Source: Bicyclus anynana (lineage: Eukaryota > Arthropoda > Insecta > Lepidoptera > Nymphalidae). From it: a stretch of 64,000 nt of DNA. Where the stretch lies: contig NC_069102.1 in the NCBI RefSeq assembly GCF_947172395.1, positions 4,742,442-4,806,441 of the forward strand. Reading direction: 5' to 3'. Both the position numbers and the translations under genes were made by a program. The notes under the pieces are model-generated. The model made no database searches, was not told the DNA's origin, and saw nothing but the letters and a program-made list of their open reading frames with translations. Positions 54,558 through 64,000 of the stretch are shown here, one piece after another; the stretch's first letter is position 1; each line of letters opens with the position of its first letter.

Positions 54558-54833
54558 TTCATCATTATCATCATATTCGGTTCACTGCTGAGCTCGAATC
54601 TCGTGTAAGAATGAGAGGGATTAGGCCAGTCCAATGCGGATTGGTAGACTTCACACACGCAGAGAATTGAGAAAAATCTCTGGTATGCAGGTTTCCTCAC
54701 GATGTTTTTTCTTCACTCCTTCATTTAATTTATTTAAATGCACACAACTGAAAGGTTTGAGATGCATGCCCCGGACCGGATTCAACCCCACACCCCCCGG
54801 AATCGGAGGCAGAGGTCATATCCACTGGGCTAT
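54558..54833 (-). repeat. SINE-B
   Basis: 'catcatattcggttcactgc' to 'catatccactgggctat', lacking part of the middle ('ggccagtccaatgcgg'). Confidence 0.88.
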
Positions 54834-55439
54834 ATATATGAGCTGGAATGACATATTATGTAGCCCAAAAGATTTATTTTTCTTTTCTTTATAAGGTTTG
54901 AATACTTTCAAAATGAAGGTCAATAATTTTATAATAGATAAAATAAATCCATGTCTTACTATAGCAGTAACAAATAGTGCAGAAAGCTCTAGAGAAAATA
55001 AGAATAAAGCTGTTTTCCGTACAAGTAATGTATAAAGGCGGAAGATTTATAAAGGAATATTCGAGACATTAAAATATGAAGTCTTACCCAACTTTATTAT
55101 GATGAAGTTCTTTTATATTTCCACTATGTGCATTTTAAAGTATTGCAGTAAGCCGTCTACGATTTTGTCTACAAGATATAAGCTCCATACTCTATATGCG
55201 GAAAGTTACTAAAAGTTCTTTTAGCGAATCTGGTTTCACACAAAGAAATAAAATACAAAGTTAAAGTCTAATTATTTACCTCTATATAGACAAGAATATA
55301 ACTACAATTAGTATACTTAATCAATGATCTATTATTACTAATGTTAAGGGGCTTGTTAAAGAAATCACGAAAGTTATTTATCAAATTAAAGAGTTAATAT
55401 ACCTACATATTACAACCAACTGTATTTTTATATTATTAT
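54834..55439. other. no gene seen
   Basis: AT-rich. Confidence 0.4.
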
Positions 55440-55450
55440 ACTATAACATA

Positions 55451-55880
55451 GTTAGCGACCAAGTCTTGGTCGCTTTGGTCGCTAACTATGGGCCTCGTAA
55501 GAAAGCTCAGAGTCACACAGCGGGCGATGAAACGAGATATGCTCGGAATGTCTCTGCGTGATCGAATCAGAAATGAGGATATCCGGAGTAGAACCAAAGT
55601 CACCGACATAGCTCAACGAGTCGCGAAGCCGAAGTGGCAATGGGCGGGGCACATAGTTCGAAGAGCCGATGGACGTTGGGGTCCAAAGGCGTTGGAATGG
55701 CGACCCCGCTCTACAAACGCAGTGTTGGTAGATCTCCCACCAGGTGGGCTGACGACATCAAGCGAGTCGCAGGTATTCGCTGGATGCAGGCAGCTCAGTA
55801 TCGTGATGTTTGGAAATCCCTACAAAAGGCCTTTGTCCTGCAATGGACGTCCATCAGTTGATATGATGATGATGATGATG
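55451..55880 (+). mobile_element. RTE-like LINE with inverted 5' end and 11-bp TSD
   Basis: ACTATAACATA flanks it (55440-55450 and 55881-55891). From 55488 one frame encodes MGLVRKLRVTQRAMKRDMLG, SLRDRIRNEDIRSRTKVTDI, AQRVAKPKWQWAGHIVRRAD and GRWGPKALEWRPRS. A shifted frame continues SVGRSPTRWADDIKRVAGIR and AFVLQWTSIS, ending in a TGATGATGATGATG tail. The first 12-16 bp (gttagcgaccaa) are the reverse complement of 55475-55487, so the 5' end is inverted. Confidence 0.88.
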
Positions 55881-55891
55881 ACTATAACATA

Positions 55892-56743
55892 AATATTTGC
55901 CCAACAAAATAGTTGTTTATGTATTAGGCAGCTATTTACCTAAATTTATTTAGGAAACCAAAGTAACCATTCACAAGAAATTGTACAAAACAAAACACTT
56001 CTAAAACGTGGAAAGTACAATAAATTATATATACCCACGTCTTTGTTTCACTCCCGAAGAGAATTAACGAAATGAATCGCTTTAGACGCTTTTTACCTTA
56101 TTGTACCCAAGGGTGGTTTTGGGTTGCGGTAGTTTTGCGCTGATTACAAATGAAAACATCAGATCGAAGGGGGATTTTTGTTGATAAGATAAAGTCAGAA
56201 ACGGTACTTCGTTGCGCTAATAATTTATTCTTTCAACGACAATACCACGGCTCCCCTACAGCTTCTTGATTTGCTGTTTCCCTGGTAATGGTGATCTTAT
56301 AAGGTATTTCCTTTTTAGGAAATCTTAAATGACAATTTTCCTGGTATTTATTTGAAGATTTATTTGATCGCCATTTAAAGTGATTCTTATAAATTGTCGT
56401 AGAAAACCTCTGATAGAATATTAACTAGATAATTATATTTTTTATGCACAAAATTAAAGGAAGTGTTTAAAAACGTACACCCTACGTGGCACCTGAAGTG
56501 GAACTAAAAATCAGTGCTGCATCCTTTTTAATCGAAAGTAAGTAGCAAAATGCAAAAAGTTCAAATTTAAAGATGTACGAGTATTTAAAAATGAATATTT
56601 TGAACCACACCTTCTAAACCGTAATACTTTTTTTTACAAAAGCTTTCTTATTTTCTTACTTACTAGTTATTTACTTTTATTTTCTTACTAGGCTTACGTA
56701 CTTGTATTAAGGTACAATGTTCTTGTACCTTGAATATTACTGA
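55892..56743. repeat. diverged block A of a three-copy family at 56155-56290
   Basis: 'aacatcagatcgaagggg', 'tttttgttgataagataaa', 'gcgctaataatttattcttt' and 'gacaataccacggctcccc' recur, diverged, at 56970-57100 and 58550-58680. Flanking parts hold nothing recognised. Confidence 0.5.
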
Positions 56744-56936
56744 ACTAGCTGACGCCACGCGGTTTCACCCGCGTGGTTTCTGTTCCCGTAGGAATACCGG
56801 GATAATATATAGCCTAGAGCTTTCCTCGATAAATGGGCTATCTAACACTGAAAGAATTTTTCAAATCGGACCAGTAGTACCTGAGATTAGAGCGTTCAAT
56901 CAAACAAACTCTTCAGCTTTATAATATTAGTATAGA
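56744..56936 (-). mobile_element. HEL-1 Helitron-like element
   Basis: ACTAGCTGACGCCACGCGG with partner CCGCGTGG, ending 'aatattagtataGA|T'. A and T flanks as expected. Confidence 0.9.
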
Positions 56937-56969
56937 TTCACATAGTGATATAGCCGTAGGTTTGCGGTG

Positions 56970-57100
56970 TTCAAATGAAAGCATGAGATGGAAGAAGGGT
57001 TCTTGTTGCCGAGATAAAACCTCATTGTTAGACCACAGCGCTAATTTACCCTCCCATTGACAGTACTGTTTCTCCCCTATTGCCTCTTATTTGCTTAAGG
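56970..57100 (+). repeat. diverged block B of the 56155 family
   Basis: 'agcatgagatggaagaaggg', 'ttcttgttgccgagataaaa' and 'agcgctaatttaccctccc'. Confidence 0.45.
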
Positions 57101-57154
57101 ACTGTATTCAATGCGTATATAGTATGTATAAATCTATGTAATAGTTTCTTATTT

Positions 57155-57586
57155 TTAACCGACTTCAAAAAAAGGAGGAGGTTCTCAAATCCACCTTTTT
57201 TGTTTGTTACCTCATAACTTCGTCATTTCTTAACCAATTTTGAAAATTATATTTTTGTTTGAAAGAGTATATTTCCAGATTGGTCCCATTTAATTTTTAT
57301 GAAAATCGGTTTATTAATTTTGTGTTTAAATGAAAATAACGATGGCGCTTTCGTTCACTATGCTAGGACACACTACAAACAGAAAAAAAATGACTTCAAA
57401 ACCATAAAAATAAACTAAAAAGCGAAAAGTAACATCGTATGTGCTAACTTCTGATCACTTTGAAGGTGGTACCGACACAGTGATGCAGTAACTCAAGCCG
57501 TTTAAATCATAAAGGTTTAGGATTATCAGACGGTTCTTTCAGAAACGGCTTTAATTAATACGCCACTGGTTTGGCACCGCCTTTTC
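57155..57586 (+). repeat. 'AACCGACTTC' family, longest copy
   Basis: AACCGACTTCAAAAAAAGGA, 'gaggttctcaaatccacc', 'gttacctcataacttcgtc', 'gtttgaaagagtatatttc', then 'atgacttcaaaacc', 'gtaacatcgtatgtgct' and 'tttgaaggtggtaccg'. It ends near 'tggcaccgcctt'. The class is unknown. Confidence 0.65.
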
Positions 57587-57773
57587 ACAAATTCCGCGTG
57601 AACTATAGATTTTCCTGGATAGAAATGGATTCACAGGGATAAAAAGTAGCCTATGTGTTAATCCAGAGTAAAATCTATTTTCATTCCAAATTTCAGCCAA
57701 ATCGCTTCAGTAGTCGCAGCGCCAATGAGGAACAAACTCACACACAAACATTCGCCTTTATAATATTAGTGTG
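57587..57773 (-). mobile_element. HEL-2, terminal hairpin missing
   Basis: 'tcacaaattccgcgtgaac', 'tcagccaaatcgcttcagta' and 'aatattagtgtGA|T'. Confidence 0.7.
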
Positions 57774-57775
57774 AT

Positions 57776-58168
57776 TCATCACCATCATCATATTAGCCGA
57801 TGGACGTCCACTGCATGACATAGGCGTTTTGTAGAGAGTTCCAAACATCACGATCCTCAGCTCCCAGCATCCAGCGAATCCCTGCGACTCGCTTGATGTC
57901 GTCAGTCACCCTGATGGGGAGGTCGACCAACATTGCGCTTTCTAGTGTGGAGTCGCCAAACCAGTACCCTGGGACCATCCATCCATCGGTTCTTCGGACT
58001 AAGTGCCCTACACATTACCACTTCAGCTTCGCGACACGTTGAGCTATGTCGATGACTTTGGTTCTTCAGCGGATCTCTTCATTTCTGATTCGATCACGCA
58101 GAGATACTCCTAGCATAGCATTAGAGTGTTTTGCATGAATTAATGCTAATCACACTAATGCTAGGAGA
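57776..58168 (-). mobile_element. RTE-like LINE with palindromic 5' end
   Basis: The minus strand encodes SLRDRIRNEE, GYWFGDSTLESAMLVDLPI, VTDDIKRVAGIRWMLGAEDR and YVMQWTSIG. The tail is ATGATGATGG at 57776-57795. At the 5' side 'actcctagcatagcattag' (58104-58122) is inverted at 58153-58166 ('ctaatgctaggag'). Confidence 0.82.
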
Positions 58169-58175
58169 ATTAAGA

Positions 58176-58456
58176 GAGCCCTGATAGCCCAGTGTATATG
58201 ACCTCTGCTTCCGATTCCTGAGGATTCGAATCCGGTCCGGGGCATGCACCTCTAACTTTTCAGTTGTGTGCATTTTAGTAAATTAAATATCTCTCTTATG
58301 CGGTGAAGGAAAACATCGTGAGGAAACCTGCATATCAGAGAATTTCCTTAATTCTCTGCGTGTGTGAAGTCTGCCAGTCTGAATTCGGCCAGCGTGGTGG
58401 ACTATTTGGCCTTATCATATCGAGCTCAGCAGTAAGCCGAATATGGATTGATATAA
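58176..58456 (+). repeat. SINE-B, full length
   Basis: 'gccctgatagcccagtgtat', 'gaggattcgaatccggtcc', body, and tail 'ggattgatataatgaatg'. Confidence 0.9.
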
Positions 58457-58549
58457 TGAATGAATGAAGTAAAAATAATGTTTATTTTCAGTATTTTTTC
58501 CGCAAAACTGTAGCAAACACTCGCATAGATATGTGTACAAGTAACATTA

Positions 58550-58680
58550 GCAGGATGAAAGCACCAGATTCATGTCCAAGCAGGAGTTTATTTGCAGAGT
58601 CGCATTGTTGGCTCATAATTTATTCTTTCGTCGACAATACGATCTCCCCCACTGGTTCGTTAAAGCTGTCTGCAGTTTAT
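58550..58680 (+). repeat. diverged block C of the 56155 family
   Basis: 'ggctcataatttattcttt' and 'gtcgacaatacgatctcccc'. Confidence 0.45.
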
Positions 58681-59544
58681 GCGTCCGTAATCCCTTAAGG
58701 CCCGTATATCCTGTTTAGAAAATTGTAACTCGCATAGCGCCAATGATATTAAATACTGTTAGATGTGTTACTAGCGCATGAAAAATGAGATGCTCAAAAG
58801 AGGAAATTTATACACAATTCAATGATAGTTGTGGTAAACTACGAACGTTATTTAAACAATTAATACCTAAATATCGTGTACAAAGTTGTGTGTTTAGGAA
58901 GTGTAAAAACGATATATAAAAATAAAAAGAATTTATTATTTCATTTTCTAAATTTACATAAATTAGTGCGAGCTTGGAACCTTCTTTTAGGAGTAGTAAA
59001 AATTACCTCTGTATTAAAAGGTTGTATTAGAAGGATATATACATAAATATATAATGGAAATAATGACAAAATTGTGCATGTGTGCGCTCAGTGTTGTAGC
59101 CTATTATTCGGATCACTTTTTGCGGAGATTTTTAGGTACGTAACCGATCTATAGTATAAAATTATCATTGCATAGCGCAGTGTCTGTATCGGTAGGTGCA
59201 TAATTAAGTACCATTAAAGGACGTTAAGCTAAATGGATAAACTAATTTAGAATAACGATAAAAGAAAAAAAATAATGAATAGAAACACGAGTATAAATTG
59301 TATTTATTTAAGTTTTGTATTTTTGTATAACATTTAAGAGTAAGTATCTACTGATTTTCATGATGAATGTTTACTCTAATTTGGGCGTCGGAGAAGTAGA
59401 CGATTAATTAATTAAGAAAAATCGAAATAAAAAAAAATTACCTCTGAGCGCCTAATGCTACATTATGGGTCTAATTTCTTTGAAAGCTTAACCGTATATA
59501 ACCACGATAATAGCATGGGTAATAATAAAGAAAACCTTAGTCTG
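58681..59544. other. no gene seen
   Basis: AT-rich. Confidence 0.4.
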
Positions 59545-59726
59545 TCCGTTTGTCCAGGTTAATCTCTGAAACCGCTGGACCGATTTTAATGGGAGTTTCT
59601 CTGGAAGATAGAGGAGTATATTAATTAACATGTAGACTACTTTTTATTCCGAAATAATTGATGTTATCCGCGGAAATAGTGAAAAACTAAATTTCACGTG
59701 GATGAAATCGCAGGCGTCTGGTAATC
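59545..59726 (+). mobile_element. HEL-2-type Helitron, eroded 3' end
   Basis: 'tgtccgtttgtccaggtt', 'ctggaccgattttaatggg' and 'aatttcacgtggatgaaatc', end 'ggcgtctggtaat'. Confidence 0.6.
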
Positions 59727-59823
59727 CTGAAATAAATCTATTAATTAACAAGTGTCAAACTGTTACTATATCATAAGTACACAAAATGTCGGCATGGAAC
59801 GTAAACACGACAGTAATTAACCA

Positions 59824-60533
59824 ATAATATTATTTAACATGTAAATCTCGTTTTAAAAGCGACGTGTTTGATGTTGCCATTCGGATTCGATCATCGGGCC
59901 CCTCTCCAGCCATGTTTATTGATGAAACCGGCTGATTGGCAGGTGCGATATAACATAATATCACATTAATATGCCAATAAAAACATATTTTTAATACAAC
60001 TTGCAAAGGAGGAGGAACTTGCATTTACTTAGTCGAGGGTACTACAACATTGATGCGTTCCTTAATGATAAAGATGCTTGGAGGCCGTTGGATCAGCTTC
60101 CACCTTCACACAGGAAGTAAAACTACAAGAAATGTAAACAGTAATTGTTATCAATTGTAAATTATAATACTGTATGACTTTTTCAAAAGAGCAACTGTTG
60201 AGTTTCTTGCCGGTATCTTCTCAGCAGGACCTGCCTTCCGAACCGGTGGTAGAATCTTTACAAATAGTCAACTGACGTGTCAAAAGTGCTTGTAAACTGA
60301 GCCTACTTGAAATAAATGATTTTTTGATTTTTGATTTTGATTTTGATAATATTATTTAACATGTAAATCTCGTTTTAAAAGCGACGTGTTTGATGTTGCC
60401 ATTCGGATTCGATCATCGGGCCCCTCTCCAGCCATGTTTATTGATGAAACCGGCTGATTGGCAGGTGCGATATAACATAATATCACATTAATATGCCAAT
60501 AAAAACATATTTTTAAAACAACTTGCAAAGGAG
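59824..60533. repeat. 188-bp direct repeats flanking a LINE 3' end
   Basis: 59824-60011 and 60346-60533 match at 187 of 188 positions by eye (the difference is in 'tttttaatac' versus 'tttttaaaac'). Between them is exactly the LINE segment 60012-60345. Confidence 0.95.
60012..60345 (+). mobile_element. 5'-truncated LINE (Jockey-like) 3' end
   Basis: An open frame from 60013 encodes SRGYYNIDAFLNDKDAWRPL and QLPPSHRK, with stop at 60118-60120. The 3'UTR has 'ttcttgccggtatcttctc', 'cttccgaaccggtggtagaa' and 'aactgacgtgtcaaaagtg', ending in repeats of ATTTTTGATTTTGATTTTGA type. Jockey affinity is by recollection of this 3' end. Confidence 0.82.
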
Positions 60534-60595
60534 AACGCCGATGTTTGTATGAAAATTCGCCTATACTCGTATATTGCGTATTAATCAAACAACTT

Positions 60596-60652
60596 TTCAT
60601 AATTCTGGGGACATTGTCAGCAATACACTGACAATGTCCCCAGAATTATGAA
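60596..60652. repeat. perfect 25-bp hairpin, 7-nt loop
   Basis: TTCATAATTCTGGGGACATT... at 60596-60620 is exactly inverted at 60628-60652. Confidence 0.95.
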
Positions 60653-60680
60653 TTTATAAAAATCACTAATGCCTAGTTTT

Positions 60681-60769
60681 GACTACTTTAGTATTTTAGT
60701 CGAGTGCGAACAATTTTTGGATTTACCGCCCAAAAATTGTTCATACTCAACTAAAATACTAAAGTAGTC
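60681..60769. repeat. 38-bp hairpin, three mismatches, 13-nt loop
   Basis: 60681-60718 (GACTACTTTAGTATTTTAGT...) is inverted at 60732-60769. Confidence 0.95.
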
Positions 60770-60889
60770 TGTACGGCCTTTAAGATATTCGATAAGAGTT
60801 TATAGATTTCCCTTCCTTGCAGTCGTTAGGTCTAGTTTTTCACTTAATATTTGGGCTCCGTGTCTCTTATAATTAGAAAAAAGCTACTA

Positions 60890-61018
60890 GTACTTAAATA
60901 TAATAATGTACTCGGCTTGCACGCCTATGAGGCAGATTGTGTAGGAACATTAAAATGTAAAAATATCTGTATATGACCACATTCTGGCAATAAATGATTT
61001 ATGATTTATGATTTATGA
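60890..61018 (+). mobile_element. LINE 3' tail fragment
   Basis: 'ctatgaggcagattgtgtag' and 'ccacattctggcaataaatg' followed by TTTATGATTTATGATTTATG. A typical LINE 3' end with a short tail repeat. Confidence 0.6.
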
Positions 61019-61998
61019 ATAAAGGAGGCTGCTTCTCGTAACATAGTCGGTAGCTTATTTGAAATCTGATTGTCTTTTGTAGCATAAAATCAACCAAAAG
61101 ATCCAGTTTGACCATAGTACTTACATTTTAACTTTCAATTTCCATAAAGTATTTTTAAACAGTATTTCTAAAAAAACAGTTAAATTTTGAACGATTACTT
61201 TAGCTTTTATTTCATAAAAGCCACTAAATACCAAATAGTCCAGCCTATTATAGTTAAAGGAAGCCTTCACCACCACATTTCAAGGTGAAATCCAATTCAT
61301 AAATGTTCTCTTAAGTGAGTAACTAACTATATTCTGTATAGGTAGGTACATTATGACAGTTATTCAGAAATACGTAACTTGCGAAAAAGGAATAAAATCA
61401 CAAAGGTCTCCCAAGGGAAACATGAAATTCATTTTAACTTGTACCATCAATCAGAGAACGTTGACTACAAATTGTTCGCAACAACAAAAAAAACATGAAC
61501 GAGTGTCCGAATAATAGATGGCGCTGATTCACAATCCAAGATGGCCGCGGGCTTTTGGCGGGAGTCACTGAAGCGCATAATTGATAGAGGACATCCGCTT
61601 TTGTATCTTGAAGGAGGCTCGCTTGTCCCAAATATTACATAATTTATAAATTGTTTCAAACTTAATCTATATTTGACGCTTAATAATATATACATTATTT
61701 ATTACTTGAAGCAAGTTTGGTCCTTTCTTCAGTAGGTAGTTGCAGAGATTATTCTTAACCCGTATGCCAGATGTTTCGATTTCAATAATTATAAGATCGT
61801 TTTACACTAATCCTAGCGTTATATTATTCAAAATAAAATTTGAATTTGCTTTGGATAGTCATGATATTACTCGAAAAAAGTGAAGAGTCAGCTGCTGGTT
61901 TCAGCATTGAGAAAAAATCTCAAAGTGTAAGGTAAGGTAAAATGGCAAAAGTGAATGAAATGTATATAAAATAAAGCAATGTGTGATTTGTGTTATTA
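61019..61998. other. no gene seen
   Basis: A GC-richer patch at 61505-61630 ('caagatggccgcgggctttt') contains minus frames that are not recognised. Confidence 0.35.
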
Positions 61999-62047
61999 AC
62001 ACAAAGTAAAGATCATACAGTTACTCTGTATGATCTTTACTTTGTGT
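61999..62047. repeat. perfect 22-bp hairpin, 5-nt loop
   Basis: ACACAAAGTAAAGATCATAC... at 61999-62020 is exactly inverted at 62026-62047. It abuts the repeat at 62060. Confidence 0.95.
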
Positions 62048-62059
62048 AAACAAATAGTC

Positions 62060-62440
62060 TTTACAAGCAGCGTGGTGAAAGCGGTGAAACCCATAAAAAA
62101 ACAAATGTCACGCGTCTCCTTGACATCCGCATATACAAACTTTATGTATAAAAAGTATTTCGAAATTTAACACTAACAGCAATTACGTAAATTAATATAA
62201 TAATTAATAAAAAATACTCCATCTTATTTCTTTCATTTTTGTGAACAGTTTTTAAAATATTTAAAAACACAAGACGCCATTTTTCTTGAATTATATTGAA
62301 AGTTACTGATGCGACGCTTCGTGTCGTACTGACTCGAGAATGTATTAGTTTTTAAATTTTGTATTCGGAGCGACTACGACACCGTCGTGTTCCATGCTCT
62401 CCATCTGCCTACTATTCTTAATCTCTGGGTATTAATCACA
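62060..62440 (-). repeat. uninterrupted copy of the 26283/27880 repeat
   Basis: Complement blocks 'gcttgtaaagac', 'ggatgtcaaggagacgcgtg', 'gttagtgttaaatttcgaa', 'cacgacggtgtcgtagtcg' and 'agtaggcagatggagagcat' match the split copy in inverse order. A short THAP-like start lies inside. Confidence 0.8.
62233..62280 (-). pseudogene. THAP-like N-terminus, truncated
   Basis: ATG at 62280 on the minus strand opens MASCVFKYFKNCSQK and then a stop. THAP zinc fingers, of P-element transposases and many insect nuclear proteins, start M-x2-C-x4-C-x-N. Here the second cysteine is Phe and the rest is missing. Either a dead P-like transposase exon or coincidence. Confidence 0.3.
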
Positions 62441-62931
62441 CATCTATACTACAGCCTTTCTTGACTGTTTACCAACAAACAAATTAAGAAATGAGGGTAT
62501 AAATCAGTAGTCATTTCACAACTAATAATAATTATAAATAATTTGTTCTAAAATTAATGTAAATAAATTTGGTAATTAAGCTCAGAACAATTAGATATGG
62601 CTAACATATTTTATATAACAATTTATAAACAAACCATACATAATTTAAAATAAATAAGTGATGACATGACATACGTTTTCTACCTTCATTTCTAATTTCT
62701 TTGTTGGTAAATAGTCAATCAATAAAGGCTATACCACAGAACAGAGATCGCTAAAAGCTAACGCTTTTAGCAATAGAAGTAGCATAGGGGCGTGGCCCGC
62801 TTACACCCGGGTCTGCGGAGCTTCGCAAGCCTATCCGCGCATGTACTAGCAGTCTTGTTTCGTTGACTGACACGTTACGTCCTGCGGTTGTCAAATTCGG
62901 TAATTGAAAATAATTAAAAACGATTAGAAAA

Positions 62932-63015
62932 ATGCTGAATTGTGCCGTTTTGGAATACACAAATGATAGCCGCCACAAATATTTATCAAATTATGGTGTT
63001 TCGTACCATCGCTAA
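62932..63015 (+). pseudogene. THAP-like N-terminus, truncated
   Basis: ATG at 62932 opens MLNCAVLEYTNDSRHKYLSN then YGVSYHR and a stop. M-x2-C...TNDSR...G(V/I)S(Y/F)HR(F) fits the THAP start, but the second cysteine is Tyr, and a stop replaces the expected Phe-Pro. It is divergent to 62233-62280, about 650 bp away. Upstream is a GC-rich patch (62785-62890) that might be a promoter. Confidence 0.35.
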
Positions 63016-63680
63016 GACGTATTTTATTATATTTTCATTAAAATATGAAAAAAATAATTTTACTCAAGGTCACAAACTAAAATGAACTTTACGGGAATAG
63101 TACTAAAGTTTACTTTATTTTAATACAAGTTCGATTTTCTCGAAGATTCTGTTGACACCAGTGGGCATACATTTGCTGCGTCAACAACAACAACAAAACT
63201 ATCATAAATCAAAAATATACAAAAATGATTTTATTGCAATAATTCTTCTATTCCTAAATAAATAAAAAAAATTTAATTTATATTTAACGAAAACACCGTG
63301 ACAACAAGTGACATTTTGTGATTTTGCATAAAATTTACAACAAGAAATTGTAACCATTTGAATTTTGAATTTTCATTGTTATCGTGCGAAATATAATCTA
63401 AACTGCTCTGAGTTGCGCGTTGATTCTGAGTTGCGCGTTGTCAGTCGAACATTAATCACAAAATAATCTGTGTTACTTTTTAATTATATACAAAATTTCA
63501 ATATTTAGGAATGCTCCAGCTTTTAATAATAAAGTGAATTTTTAAATGAATATATAAAATTTAAATTTTTAAAAAATACCTTTTTATATTATTTAAAAAC
63601 TGGTTGTTAGGCATATAAAATGTACCTAAACGAACATTTTCTTTCAAACAATTTTAAGGTCAAAATAAACTTAAGAGACT
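63016..63680. repeat. AT-rich, with a 16-bp tandem pair at about 63411
   Basis: 'tctgagttgcgcgttg' occurs twice in a row, separated only by 'at'. Nothing else recognised. Confidence 0.5.
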
Positions 63681-64000
63681 GAGTTCGTTTTGCCTTTAGG
63701 TTCTTTAATATTTTTTAATGAATTTCTCTCTTTAGTCGGTCCCTCATGGCTGACAATCGGTACCACCTTGGAGAGTCATCTTTCGATAAACAATGCTCGT
63801 CCATCGAGTACGGATACAGGCCATCTAGATCGCATTATAAAAGGTGTGGGCACCTGTTTCTATGAAAAGATCCGACCATCAGATTGGTGATCTACCTCGT
63901 GGCCGTTTTCCTTCTAAATACCACCACGTTTCCACTATCATGACAGAGCTGTCAATTAATAAAAAAAGACAGAAATGTAAGCGTCGAATCAGTAAAAATT
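63681..64000. other. repeat-like block, unclassified
   Basis: 'tcggtccctcatggctgac', 'aatgctcgtccatcgagtac' and 'gatccgaccatcagattgg' look like a retroelement consensus. The frame at 63690-63890 is not recognised. Confidence 0.3.

Noticed and set aside
60352..60600. ORFs shared between 59830-60024 and 60352-60600
   Set aside because: They look alike only because the 188-bp segment is duplicated. No family is recognised.

Overview
The window looks like AT-rich, repeat-saturated non-coding DNA from a moth or butterfly (Lepidoptera). This is inferred from the repeats, not from a search. It holds two abundant tRNA-headed SINE families, many short Helitron-like elements ending in CTAG, RTE-, R1- and Jockey-type LINE fragments, and small MITEs. 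There is no bacterial-style gene layout, no CRISPR array and no intact transposon gene.

Only one piece of conventional host coding sequence is convincing: a 97-bp internal exon at 33841-33937 (+). It encodes the start of a semaphorin Sema domain (FLGNETHTDYF...LLVGGR) and has good splice sites on both sides. No neighbouring exon was recognised, so much of the window is probably intron or flank of this class-1-like semaphorin gene. Weaker coding candidates are a possible first exon at 21-88 (+), an acidic-tail terminal exon at 17715-17755 (-), and two decayed THAP-like N-termini near 62.3 and 62.9 kb.

Repeats are named here as follows. SINE-A: about 310 bp, tRNA head, tail ending in 'ctaacttgtaaag' plus A-run. 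SINE-B: about 310 bp, tRNA head, 3' end 'gggttgataacgacgacg'. HEL-1 and HEL-2: non-autonomous Helitron-like families with 5' TC, a 3' hairpin and CTAG, inserted between A and T. RTE-like: 5'-truncated LINE ends with TGATGA tails.

Layout. 0-13 kb: SINEs, Helitrons, a 174/177-bp tandem array (2.75-3.48 kb), a LINE nested in a SINE with clean target-site duplications (8.7-9.3 kb), and a hAT-like MITE. 13-23 kb: an 18S-rRNA-derived pseudogene (14.2 kb), a foldback MITE (18.8 kb) and an R1-clade LINE inserted in a CA microsatellite (22.1-22.5 kb). 23-33 kb: a TIR-bounded element with an internal 11-bp G-rich minisatellite (26.7-27.8 kb), a 120-bp tandem array, a second hAT-like MITE and a chimeric Helitron. 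33-36 kb: a GC-rich island, a long hairpin, the semaphorin exon and a Penelope-like GIY-YIG pseudogene. 36-48 kb: foldbacks, several decayed LINE C-termini, and an 89-bp hAT MITE caught in a tandem duplication. 48-64 kb: more SINEs and Helitrons, RTE copies with inverted 5' ends, a LINE end between 188-bp direct repeats, several near-perfect hairpins, and THAP-like remnants.

The most notable signals are structural rather than genic: very long flanking duplications, 5'-inverted LINE insertions, near-perfect short-loop hairpins, and hammerhead-like cores in Penelope-related sequence.
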